NCBI RefSeq assembly: GCF_900110345.1
Contig: NZ_FODJ01000005.1
Coordinates: 1 to 64,000, forward strand
Source of the DNA: Amphibacillus marinus
GTDB taxonomy: Bacteria; Bacillota; Bacilli; Bacillales; Amphibacillaceae
Reading direction: 5' to 3'
Length of the DNA: 64,000 nt
The translations under genes and the position numbers were made by a program. Shown piece by piece: positions 54,668 to 62,314 of this stretch (positions are counted from its first letter, which is position 1; each line of letters begins with the position of its first letter). The notes under the pieces are model-generated. The model searched no databases. It saw nothing but the letters and a program-made list of their open reading frames with translations, and had not been told where the DNA came from.

Positions 54668-56068
54668 CTATTCTGCTAGCATTTCTCCAATAGTCTTAAA
54701 TTGATAGCCTTCCGCCAAAAGATATTCGACTGCTCTAGGCAAGACCTCAAGGGTGTGACTATTATCTAAAATATGCATGGTAATAATGCCCCCGGGTTCA
54801 ATATTGTTAACGATACGTTGAAAGACCTCGTCAGCACTAATAGTCAAATTCCAATCCCATGATGCCACATCGACTAGCACAATATAATCGACGCCAGCTG
54901 CTGAAATAACTTGTGCACTTGTTTCATCTATTTCACCTGTTGGTGGTCGAAAATAGTTGGCAGGCTTTTCCCTAAGGGCTTGGGTGAGAATCTCGTCTGT
55001 CCTAATTAGGTCATCTTGTAGTTCATTAGGCTCCATCTCCGTCACAATCTGATGATAATAGGTGTGGCTGGCTATTTCATGACCGCGTTCTCGAATAGCG
55101 CGTGCTAGCTGAGGCTGTTTCTCAACACCGCTTCCAATAAGAAAGAAGGTTGCCTTAATTGAATAGTGGTCAAGAATATCCAGCACTTGGCTAATCGTTT
55201 GATCACTGGCCCAATCATCAATTGTTAAACTAATATATTTTTCTTCAGTTTCGAAGGTGGTAATGAACTTAGGCTCAATCGCTTGAAAATTTAAATTCAT
55301 TTGTAATTGATTGGTTTCGTGCTTGTTGTGGAGCGTATATTGGTTGACCATTGCTTCTTCTAAACTGACCAGACGATACTCTAGTTTTTCCACTTCATCG
55401 TTAATTAGTTTGACAGTCTTAGTAAGCTCTTCAATAAGTGCCGAGTTTAATGAAATAATTCCACCACGGCTAGCGTTATGGCTAACGTACTCGGCTATTT
55501 CAATCGCCGAATCTGTTTCCTTTTCTGGTAGGTTCATCGTTGCTTGAACGACATTCATATTCAGTTGAGCTGCCGCTAGTAGGAACGGTTCAGAGCTATT
55601 ATTAGATCGACTTCTAGTGAATGCCGGGTATAAATGAAAGTGCTGCTCGAATAACCGATTTGATAACGCAAGTTCACGATAAGCCTGCTCGTAATTCAGG
55701 TCTTCAATTAACACATAGTTTAAAGTATTATTTTGGATACTATGGCCTCTCATAACTAATTCTTGGATTAGCTCGGGTTCTTGGACAATCTTTGCACCTT
55801 GAATGAAAAAAGTTGCTTTAATATTTAATTGATCAAGTAAATCTAATAGCTGCGCCATTTCAGCTACATCACCAACGCCATTAAATGTAAGTGCCAGTAC
55901 ACGATCTGTTGTAATAATTTGTGTAATTGGTGGAGCTGCTTCTATTTCTGGTGATGGAATTGTTAAAGTGGGTAGAATGGGCTCTTGCTGTACGTGGCTT
56001 TGTGCTGATGCGCAGCCAAGCAGAGCAACGGAACTAAGTAAGGTAATGAGTAGAATGCGTGTTTTCAT
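54668..56068 (-). CDS. Lipoprotein with two NodB domains (first degenerate, second intact)
   Basis: A 466-residue exported lipoprotein: signal with lipobox LLGC (Cys19). First NodB-like repeat (~55-235) reads ALTFNGVGD where TFDDGP is expected and HSIQNNTLNY where HxxxH is expected, so it is probably inactive. Second repeat (~275-466) keeps ISLTIDDWASD (Asp284, Asp285), GHEIASHTYYHQ (His335, His339), FRPPTGEID and GGIITMHILDN, so it should be an active metal-dependent polysaccharide deacetylase. First gene of the operon. It would deacetylate the emerging polymer at the cell surface. Confidence 0.82.
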   Translation of the reverse strand: MKTRILLITLLSSVALLGCASAQSHVQQEPILPTLTIPSPEIEAAPPITQIITTDRVLALTFNGVGDVAEMAQLLDLLDQLNIKATFFIQGAKIVQEPELIQELVMRGHSIQNNTLNYVLIEDLNYEQAYRELALSNRLFEQHFHLYPAFTRSRSNNSSEPFLLAAAQLNMNVVQATMNLPEKETDSAIEIAEYVSHNASRGGIISLNSALIEELTKTVKLINDEVEKLEYRLVSLEEAMVNQYTLHNKHETNQLQMNLNFQAIEPKFITTFETEEKYISLTIDDWASDQTISQVLDILDHYSIKATFFLIGSGVEKQPQLARAIRERGHEIASHTYYHQIVTEMEPNELQDDLIRTDEILTQALREKPANYFRPPTGEIDETSAQVISAAGVDYIVLVDVASWDWNLTISADEVFQRIVNNIEPGGIITMHILDNSHTLEVLPRAVEYLLAEGYQFKTIGEMLAE

Positions 56069-56775
56069 ATATGTCCTCCATCTTTTTATAACAGCTTTAA
56101 ACTATCTTATGCAGGTAGGAACAATACTATTAAACTAGAATTTAATAAAAATGAAGCACATAGGGTGATGCTGTACCTTTACTAACTAGCTTGCAGGTTT
56201 GCATACTTAAAATATGTATATGTGTGGGAAGTGAGTTCTATACGCTGAATGATGGATAACTAGCTTGATAACGTTTAACTCAACTTGCGCAGTTTAAAAG
56301 ATGACCAAATACGACACGACAACATCATGCCAAGACTAACCGATAGAACTTGACTATTGTCTATATGATTGCCCCTGACCCGTTGTATCTTCAAGGCGAC
56401 CATGAATTCACTTTCACCCAGAGGTCGAAAATCGTCATTTTCTTTTCACTCCCTCTAGTGTCGCTTTAGCACTCAAGGGCCCAAGAAACACCTCCTCTTG
56501 TTCACAGGATGTGGGTCAGTTGCAAGTATGTTCTAACCTTGACAGTAGCTAAGCCTGCTTAACTTCTCGACAAAGCTCTTTGTAGTGATCACTCCCTATC
56601 GCAAGCTTCTAAGGTTGAATATATAGCGAAATTAGTACTTGGTCATGCTATTGAAGTATGTTTACAAGCAGGTAACAGCCTGATAACAATTAAATGAAGA
56701 AAGGTCTCCGTAGGTTTATCTGACAAATAAAACGGTAATAAAATGTCATTAGCTTAACTTTGGAGGTCATACACC
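56069..56775. other. Long intergenic region between EPS operon and acyltransferase gene
   Basis: About 700 bases with no convincing gene. It must hold the divergent promoters of the exopolysaccharide operon (leftward) and the acyltransferase gene (rightward). The part 56380-56530 is GC-richer and may be remains of a lost gene or mobile element. I looked for a GEMM (c-di-GMP) riboswitch and did not recognise one. Confidence 0.5.
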
Positions 56776-57771
56776 ATGCAACAGCGTGAAGCATTTTTCG
56801 ATAATGGGAAATTAATACTAATCTTTCTAGTTGTGTTTGGTCATGTAATTCAGCCGTTAACAACTGAATCACTAGTGCTTTTAACTCTTTATCGTTTTAT
56901 TTATTTATTTCATATGCCGGCAATTATATTATTAAGTGGTTTTTTTGCGAAAGGTATTGGAGAACCGAAATATTTATTGAGCTTAATTCGTAAACTTATT
57001 GTTCCATATCTGATTTTTCAAACCTTTTATACTGCGCTTTATTATTTTACGACAGATAGTGGCTGGGACACACCGCTCTTTGAACCACATTGGTCACTAT
57101 GGTTTTTACTTAGCTTGTTTTCTTGGCATATCCTCTTAATTCTCTATAAGAGGTTGCCGGCAAAACTAGGAATAGGTTTAACAATTATAATTGGCCTTTT
57201 AATTGGTTACATGGATGGGATTGGACATGAATTTAGTTTATCAAGAACGTTTGTCTTTTTTCCTTTCTTCTTGGTTGGTTATTGGTTATCAAGTGAGCAA
57301 TTGCGCAGACTAAGCTCAGCTAAAGTCAGAGCGATTGCATTATTAGTTATGGCGGGTGTAATTATCGTTCTATTTATAGGCGCGGATTTTCAAATTGGAT
57401 GGCTATTCGGATCCGGGTCGTATGCCAGTCTTGACCGCCCGAATTCAGGAGCGCTTATTCGTTTATTGGTTTATTTAGTGGCATTTGTCCTGTCCTTTAG
57501 TTTTTATGCTTGGACACCTCGAAAATCATATCGTCTGACAAAGTTTGGACAGCAGACCATTTATGTTTATTTACTGCATGGCTTTTTTGTTCAAGCCTTT
57601 CGTGAATATGAGACGATTCAAATAAATGATGGCTTTGACTTTGTTGTTGCTGTTTTTATCAGTATAGCAATTGTCTTGCTCCTAGCGAGTAAACCAATTT
57701 TTATTTCATTTCAGCCAATTATTGAGACGAAGGCAACTGAATTAAAGAACCTAACGGGAAAGCCGGGTTAG
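56776..57771 (+). CDS. Acyltransferase-3 family membrane protein
   Basis: A 331-residue protein with about ten membrane segments. N-terminal REAFFDNGKLILIFLVVFGHVIQPL holds the catalytic His of acyltransferase-3 enzymes, followed by YRFIYLFHMPAIILLSGFF and PHWSLWFLLSLFSWHILL. The closest type is the fucose 4-O-acetylase/YkrP-like group that O-acetylates surface sugars. It lies head-to-head with the exopolysaccharide operon, 700 bp away, and could modify that polymer (inference). GGAGG precedes the ATG. Confidence 0.82.
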   Translation: MQQREAFFDNGKLILIFLVVFGHVIQPLTTESLVLLTLYRFIYLFHMPAIILLSGFFAKGIGEPKYLLSLIRKLIVPYLIFQTFYTALYYFTTDSGWDTPLFEPHWSLWFLLSLFSWHILLILYKRLPAKLGIGLTIIIGLLIGYMDGIGHEFSLSRTFVFFPFFLVGYWLSSEQLRRLSSAKVRAIALLVMAGVIIVLFIGADFQIGWLFGSGSYASLDRPNSGALIRLLVYLVAFVLSFSFYAWTPRKSYRLTKFGQQTIYVYLLHGFFVQAFREYETIQINDGFDFVVAVFISIAIVLLLASKPIFISFQPIIETKATELKNLTGKPG

Positions 57772-57784
57772 ACAACCCGGCTTT
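57759..57784 (+). terminator. Terminator overlapping the acyltransferase stop codon
   Basis: AAAGCCGGGTT (57759-57769) pairs with AACCCGGCTTT (57774-57784). The left arm lies inside the last codons; TAG ends at 57771. The following 57785-58043 shows no gene, only a small GCGCTGTCAGCGC palindrome. Confidence 0.85.
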
Positions 57785-58043
57785 TATCTGCGCAAACAAA
57801 GAATTTTAATAAAGCAGCCCGAGCTCGAGTAGCTGGTTCAAATTAAATGTGCGCTGTCAGCGCGACTGCAGGCGTCTAACACAGGTGACTTCCTTGTCAC
57901 ATGTGTATCCGTATATTAATATAGCTTAAGCATGGAATAAAATAATCTTTAGTTTTGACGTCAGTTGATCTGTACTAAAGGGTCAGGACACTATACAGCT
58001 TGATAAGCAGCAAGCTATAATAGGAAGGAAGGGGGAGAAGGAA

Positions 58044-58337
58044 ATGTTTATTAGCCAGGATAAGATTCTTAAGAAAATTGCAAATGAGCTAGCATTAGCT
58101 CAACAGACTCGGGATGAGCAGCGGATGAAAGAGCATGTTCGAGCTATAAAGCTACTAACGGATTTAATTTTAGATGAAGAGGTGCACCGCATTGACCCTC
58201 AACCGAAAACAGCTCCTCAGCTCACCACAGCGGAACAACTTGAGTTACAGAAGATGATGGGAAGTTATGAGCAATCAAATAAGCCAAAAGATATTCAAAA
58301 GGAGTATCGTAACAATGGCTCACTTCTGGATTTTTAG
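58044..58337 (+). CDS. YwdI-like DUF5327 protein
   Basis: A 97-residue soluble, mostly helical protein (MFISQDKILKKIANELALAQ...DEQRMKEHVRAIKLLTDLIL). N-terminal region matches the DUF5327/YwdI family of Bacillales, function unknown. It lies near gerQ and pta, as does ywdI in B. subtilis. GGAAGGGGGAG precedes the ATG. Confidence 0.7.
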   Translation: MFISQDKILKKIANELALAQQTRDEQRMKEHVRAIKLLTDLILDEEVHRIDPQPKTAPQLTTAEQLELQKMMGSYEQSNKPKDIQKEYRNNGSLLDF

Positions 58338-58358
58338 GCAAATACTATTGTGATAATG

Positions 58359-58395
58359 ATCAAGCACTCTGGAATAAGGATGCTTGATTTTTTTT
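58359..58395 (+). terminator. Terminator of the ywdI-like gene
   Basis: ATCAAGCA (58359-58366) pairs with TGCTTGAT (58381-58388), followed by eight T. Confidence 0.88.
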
Positions 58396-58488
58396 GAGAA
58401 CAGAAAACGTTGTTAACAAATGGGATATTTTGTAGTAAGCTAGTATAAAGTTGCAGTGCATCTCTTATAAAAAGGAAGGGTTTACGAA

Positions 58489-59088
58489 ATGAAACATAAT
58501 CAAGCTGATCATCATTCAGATCACGATGAAGTTGAATTAGTAGAGGAAGAGCTTGTTGAGCATGAGGAGACTGAGCTTGCTAGTGCGGAAAGAAGCTATG
58601 CTTCAAGATTGCTAAATAGAAAAACGCTAGTCATAATCGTTGGCATTGCCGCAGTCATACTTGTATGTGTCTCTTTGTTTAGTCCAAGTCATCCGCTCCA
58701 TGGTGACTGGCGCATGGTAGAAATTAATGATGATTCTTGGTCAAGTGGTTTTTCTGTTCAAATTAATCGGCGCGGTCGAGCGACAATAAGGTATACTAGC
58801 CCTGAAGAATATATGCCAAATGGTATGATGACGTTCTCATTAATTGAGGACGAGCAATTTGCTGAGGATGGGAGTACATCGTACATAATTGAATCACTAG
58901 GAGAATTACAATTAAGTATGGATAGTGGCGAATCCGTAAGCATAACGGGAGATTTGGCTCATGAAGAACTTCGACAATACGTATACTTTATGCCATTTAA
59001 TTTAGTTTTTAGAGAGATTGAAGACAATGCGGGTAATTACATGGAAATGATTATGGATAATGAAATTATTGAATTTTATAAAGAGTAA
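58489..59088 (+). CDS. Unknown membrane-anchored protein with acidic N-terminus
   Basis: I do not recognise this 199-residue protein. Residues 1-37 are very acidic with a His patch near the start (HSDHDEVELVEEELVEHEET), then a short basic stretch and one membrane segment (TLVIIVGIAAVILVCVSLF, ~45-64). The remaining ~135 residues are outside and read like a small beta domain: LHGDWRMVEINDDSWSSGFS, RGRATIRYTSPEEYM, and YIIESLGELQLSMDSG. The pattern 'HGDW...' to 'ITGDLAHEELRQYVYFMPFN' resembles lipocalin-like or DUF-type sensors, but this is only an impression. AAGGAAGGG precedes the ATG. Monocistronic. Confidence 0.6.
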   Translation: MKHNQADHHSDHDEVELVEEELVEHEETELASAERSYASRLLNRKTLVIIVGIAAVILVCVSLFSPSHPLHGDWRMVEINDDSWSSGFSVQINRRGRATIRYTSPEEYMPNGMMTFSLIEDEQFAEDGSTSYIIESLGELQLSMDSGESVSITGDLAHEELRQYVYFMPFNLVFREIEDNAGNYMEMIMDNEIIEFYKE

Positions 59089-59093
59089 CCGAG

Positions 59094-59138
59094 AACCAGA
59101 CAATGCCCTGACATAGGTTGTCAAGGCATTGTCTGGTT
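59094..59138. terminator. Strong bidirectional hairpin between convergent genes
   Basis: AACCAGACAATGCC (59094-59107) pairs perfectly with GGCATTGTCTGGTT (59125-59138), with an inner TGACA/TGTCA helix. It sits between the unknown gene and gerQ. Confidence 0.75.
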
Positions 59139-59141
59139 ATG

Positions 59142-59609
59142 CTAACTAAATGGATAGTCATATTCAATGGGTTCGTCGAAGGTAATGTAATCTAAGTAGA
59201 TGGTAAGCAATAAGTAGCGCTTCTCTGTTTCAGGATCACTAAGAATAATGTGATCGCGTCCAGCAGCCTCAATTATCCCTTTGAAAATCTTTGCATTCCA
59301 GCGTTCATTATTGTCAAAAGTCATGTAGACAGTGGCAACCTTGCCCCGATTTAAGCGCAAAATATTTTCAACGTATGATTCTTCCAGTGGCAGCAACCCC
59401 TCTTGTTGTGGTGGTTGCGGCGCTTGAGGGGGGAATCCTTGAAAACCTGGTGGTCCCGGCTGAAATTGCCCTGCTGGTAAAGGTTGAGCGGGCATTGGTT
59501 GCATGGGTGGCATCGGTTGAAAACCTGGCATTGGCATAGGTGGATAGGGTTGAAACGGTGGCATACCAGTCATTGGCGCCTTTTGACGATGATTTTTCTC
59601 TTCGCTCAT
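59142..59609 (-). CDS. gerQ: Spore coat protein GerQ
   Basis: A 155-residue spore coat protein needed for CwlJ function in germination. The N-terminal half is a Pro/Met/Gln-rich low-complexity region (PPFQPYPPMPMPGFQPMPPM) and the C-terminal half is the conserved GerQ domain (LPLEESYVENILRLNRGKVA; YMTFDNNERWNAKIFKGIIE; GRDHIILSDPETEKRYLLL). I start at 59609 because AAGGAGTG stands just upstream; a start at 59645 would overlap cwlJ. In Bacillus, GerQ is crosslinked by transglutaminase. Strong evidence that the host forms spores. Confidence 0.92.
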   Translation of the reverse strand: MSEEKNHRQKAPMTGMPPFQPYPPMPMPGFQPMPPMQPMPAQPLPAGQFQPGPPGFQGFPPQAPQPPQQEGLLPLEESYVENILRLNRGKVATVYMTFDNNERWNAKIFKGIIEAAGRDHIILSDPETEKRYLLLTIYLDYITFDEPIEYDYPFS

Positions 59610-59629
59610 TCTGTTCTCACTCCTTATTT

Positions 59630-60049
59630 TTATAAACGTGGACATTCAGATGCTAATGGTGAAAAGAAGCAGTGTGATTTGTAGCGTCCTGTGTTCCATT
59701 GACCATACCATTGAGCGGGGCAGGGTCCATCTGGCCTGAAAAACCACAATGAACGCGTTGCTGGGTGAAATCTTTCACCACTAATGATGCGCCGTGCCAA
59801 AGCCTTATCGCGCTCACGAGCACGTTGGTAGAAATAGCCCTTTTGTGTCGCTTCAAAGCCTCCTGGTGATTGGTAAACCATTTGTTCGATGTTGCGAATA
59901 TTAGGAAAATCTAAGCAGTCTTCAATAACACGATTTACCCCTACGTTCCCAACCATGAGCATACCAAGATCGCCATCGCCCTCTGCTTCAGCTCGCATTA
60001 ATCGTGCTAATAAAGCAATATCCCTCTCGTTGTGTGCAACTACGGCCAT
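59630..60049 (-). CDS. cwlJ: Spore cortex-lytic enzyme CwlJ
   Basis: A 139-residue hydrolase of the SleB/CwlJ family: LLARLMRAEAEGDGDLGMLM with the catalytic Glu, VGNVGVNRVIEDCLDFPNIR and RYKSHCFFSPLASECP. It lacks the N-terminal peptidoglycan-binding part of SleB, as expected for CwlJ. It depolymerises cortex peptidoglycan during germination. GAGGTGA precedes the ATG. Operon cwlJ-gerQ with a 20-nt gap, as in B. subtilis. Confidence 0.92.
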   Translation of the reverse strand: MAVVAHNERDIALLARLMRAEAEGDGDLGMLMVGNVGVNRVIEDCLDFPNIRNIEQMVYQSPGGFEATQKGYFYQRARERDKALARRIISGERFHPATRSLWFFRPDGPCPAQWYGQWNTGRYKSHCFFSPLASECPRL

Positions 60050-60257
60050 CTAACTTCACCTCATTTCAACATCACTTTCTTTAGACATGTTTATGCATCA
60101 CAGTAGGCTAATATGTTTTTTGCTGCTTATTTAGGGTAAATTAATACAGTGAGTTCGTTATTAAAGATAAAAGCTAGTATGGCAGGTCGGGGAAAAAAGT
60201 TTATCTGGTGTAGGAAAACAATTAAGGAGCGGGCGTTATTAGATAAATCTGCAGAAA

Positions 60258-60271
60258 TGTGAACGTTTTAG
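60258..60271. promoter_or_regulatory. Weak cre-like site upstream of pta
   Basis: TGTGAACGTTTTAG matches the cre consensus at 11 of 14 positions and lies about 82 nt upstream of the expected start. In B. subtilis CcpA activates pta from an upstream cre, so the placement is suggestive. Confidence 0.3.
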
Positions 60272-60312
60272 TGTCATTTTGAAAAGTTTTTTTAAAAGTT
60301 TTGCTAAAGGCT

Positions 60313-60340
60313 TTTCAATATAACAAAAAAAGCGTATTAT
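60313..60340 (+). promoter_or_regulatory. Predicted promoter of pta
   Basis: TTTCAA (60313-60318) and TATTAT (60335-60340), spacing 16, 32 nt before the pta start. The rest of 60050-60312 is AT-rich without a gene. Confidence 0.5.
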
Positions 60341-60372
60341 ATATAACAGAATAGAATTTGGAGGGCGTATAA

Positions 60373-61347
60373 ATGAGTAACTTATTTGATACTTTAAGAG
60401 GTAGATTAGCTGGAAATGCTAAGCGTATTGTATTACCTGAAGGGTCTGATGAACGTATTTTACAAGCTGCAAGCAAGCTTGCTGCTGAAGGTCTAGTTCA
60501 ACCTGTATTAGTCGGAGAACGGAGTGAACTAGAACAGAAGGCTGAACAATTGAATATTACTTTAAACAAAGTAGAGATTATTAATCCGAATGGTTATCCA
60601 GAATTTGATGAAATGGTCGCTAGCTTTGTTGCGCGTCGTAAAGGGAAAGCAACGGAAGAAAAAGCACGTCAGCTATTGTTAGATGAGAACTATTTTGGCA
60701 CGATGCTTGTTTATATGGGCAAAGCTGATGGTCTTGTAAGCGGAGCAGCGCATTCAACTGCGGATACAGTGCGTCCTGCTTTACAAATTATTAAAACAAA
60801 ACCAGGTATTAAAAAAACCTCAGGTGTGTTTATTATGGTGCGTGAGGACGAGAAGTATGTGTTTGCCGATTGTGCAATTAATATTGCTCCAGACAGTCAA
60901 GATTTAGCTGAAATTGCGTTAGCTTCTGCTGAAACAGCAGCATTATTTGACATTGACCCACGTGTCGCAATGCTTAGCTTCTCAACTAAGGGCTCAGCAA
61001 AATCTGAGGAAACGGAAAAAGTAGCTGAAGCTGTTAAAATTGCAAAAGAATTAAAGCCAGAACTAACGTTAGATGGCGAGTTTCAATTTGATGCGGCGTT
61101 TGTTCCAAGTGTAGCTAAAGCAAAAGCTCCAGGAGCAGATATTCAAGGTGACGCTAATGTCTTTGTTTTTCCTGGTCTTGAAGCAGGAAATATTGGGTAT
61201 AAGATTGCCCAACGACTTGGAAACTTTGATGCAGTTGGCCCAATTCTTCAAGGGTTAAATCAGCCGGTAAATGATTTATCAAGAGGCTGTGATACGGACG
61301 ATGTATACAAGCTAGCTATTATTACAGCAGCACAAGCACTAGCATAA
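60373..61347 (+). CDS. pta: Phosphate acetyltransferase
   Basis: A 324-residue enzyme that converts acetyl-CoA and phosphate to acetyl phosphate, the first step of acetate fermentation with ATP gain. Short single-domain form as in Bacillus. Motifs: RIVLPEGSDERILQAA at the start, ADGLVSGAAHSTADTVRPAL (CoA site), FADCAINIAPDSQDLAEIAL, MLSFSTKGSAKSEETEK and FVFPGLEAGNIGYKIAQRLG. GGAGGGCG precedes the ATG. Monocistronic. Confidence 0.96.
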   Translation: MSNLFDTLRGRLAGNAKRIVLPEGSDERILQAASKLAAEGLVQPVLVGERSELEQKAEQLNITLNKVEIINPNGYPEFDEMVASFVARRKGKATEEKARQLLLDENYFGTMLVYMGKADGLVSGAAHSTADTVRPALQIIKTKPGIKKTSGVFIMVREDEKYVFADCAINIAPDSQDLAEIALASAETAALFDIDPRVAMLSFSTKGSAKSEETEKVAEAVKIAKELKPELTLDGEFQFDAAFVPSVAKAKAPGADIQGDANVFVFPGLEAGNIGYKIAQRLGNFDAVGPILQGLNQPVNDLSRGCDTDDVYKLAIITAAQALA

Positions 61348-61355
61348 TAGGAACG

Positions 61356-61399
61356 AGCACTTGGCGCTATTCAGTGAATAACGCTCCAAGTGCTTTTTT
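61356..61399 (+). terminator. Terminator between pta and lipL
   Basis: AGCACTTGG (61356-61364) pairs with CCAAGTGCT (61386-61394), then six T. The lipL stop codon lies inside this hairpin on the other strand. Confidence 0.85.
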
Positions 61400-62212
61400 G
61401 TTGCGCTCAATCATTTGCTGACGCCTTATTTGGTAGCTTGCCAGTTCATCTTTCTGTAAAGCTGTTTTATCTAATGTAAGCTCATGGGTCGTCAAATGTC
61501 TGTTAATCTCATTAATAACATCCTCAACTGTTAACTGCACATTAAGCAAAGTAGCTAGGGCTGCCATCGTGTCTGGATCAACATTTGGATAAATAAAGCG
61601 TGTTGATTTCCCTTGAATGCCGATTTGATAGAATTCTTTAATAAGCTTAGCGCGTTGTTGTTGATCTTCTTCAATGGCTAAGTATATTTGAACGGCAATG
61701 CCGTTTCGAACGCGGCGTTGGGAAATACCTGCGAATTTCTGGCCACCAATACTTAAATCATAATCCCCTGGACAATAAGAGCCAACCACTTCAAATGCCT
61801 CAATTTGGTCAGTCCAGTTTGCGAACAATGCTCGGACAAAAGTAACCATATCGGCATAGCCTTGATGAATACTTGTCTTCTGCCCATCCCTAAGCAGTAA
61901 TGAAATATTTAGTACGCCTTGGTCAGCAACAACGGCTAACCCTCCTGAGTTTCTAACTACTGGTTGGTAGCCTTGGTCTAAGAGCCACTTGGCTGCTTCA
62001 GCAAGATAAGGTAGTCGGGTATCTGCAATGCCGAGAACAACGGTATCTTGATGGCGCCATAGCCGAATTATTTCTGCTGAATGCCCAGCGTTGACCGATT
62101 CAGCAAGGGCATCGTCAATTGCGAACGATTCCCAGGCTGAGAAGTTATTCTCGGTATGGTTAAGATAGCGAAGCTTATCGCTCGTTAAAATCGTTTGCCA
62201 ATTTGTCATCAT
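61367..62212 (-). CDS. lipL: Octanoyl-[GcvH]:protein N-octanoyltransferase
   Basis: A 281-residue member of the BPL/LplA fold that moves octanoyl groups from GcvH to the E2 subunits of lipoate-dependent enzymes. Visible: FAIDDALAESV, IRLWRHQDTVVLGIAD, VVRNSGGLAVV (lipoyl-binding loop) and the catalytic Cys147 in VVGSYCPGDYDLSIGGQKFAG, which replaces the Lys region logic of ligases and marks LipL. It lies convergent next to pta, as ywfL does in B. subtilis. ATGATG start; AAGGTGA upstream. Confidence 0.9.
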   Translation of the reverse strand: MMTNWQTILTSDKLRYLNHTENNFSAWESFAIDDALAESVNAGHSAEIIRLWRHQDTVVLGIADTRLPYLAEAAKWLLDQGYQPVVRNSGGLAVVADQGVLNISLLLRDGQKTSIHQGYADMVTFVRALFANWTDQIEAFEVVGSYCPGDYDLSIGGQKFAGISQRRVRNGIAVQIYLAIEEDQQQRAKLIKEFYQIGIQGKSTRFIYPNVDPDTMAALATLLNVQLTVEDVINEINRHLTTHELTLDKTALQKDELASYQIRRQQMIERNKKALGALFTE

Positions 62213-62314
62213 CTGTCACCTTCTCTTTATGAATTACCGAATCTATTATATAATGAATGAAGATGATAAGCGAATCTTAATGATAAAGATAAAAAGTAGT
62301 TAGGAGGGAAGTAA

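Noticed and set aside
56069-56775. Possible c-di-GMP (GEMM) riboswitch upstream of the EPS operon
   Set aside because: Looked for the conserved GEMM core pieces on both strands and did not recognise them; a covariance search would settle it.
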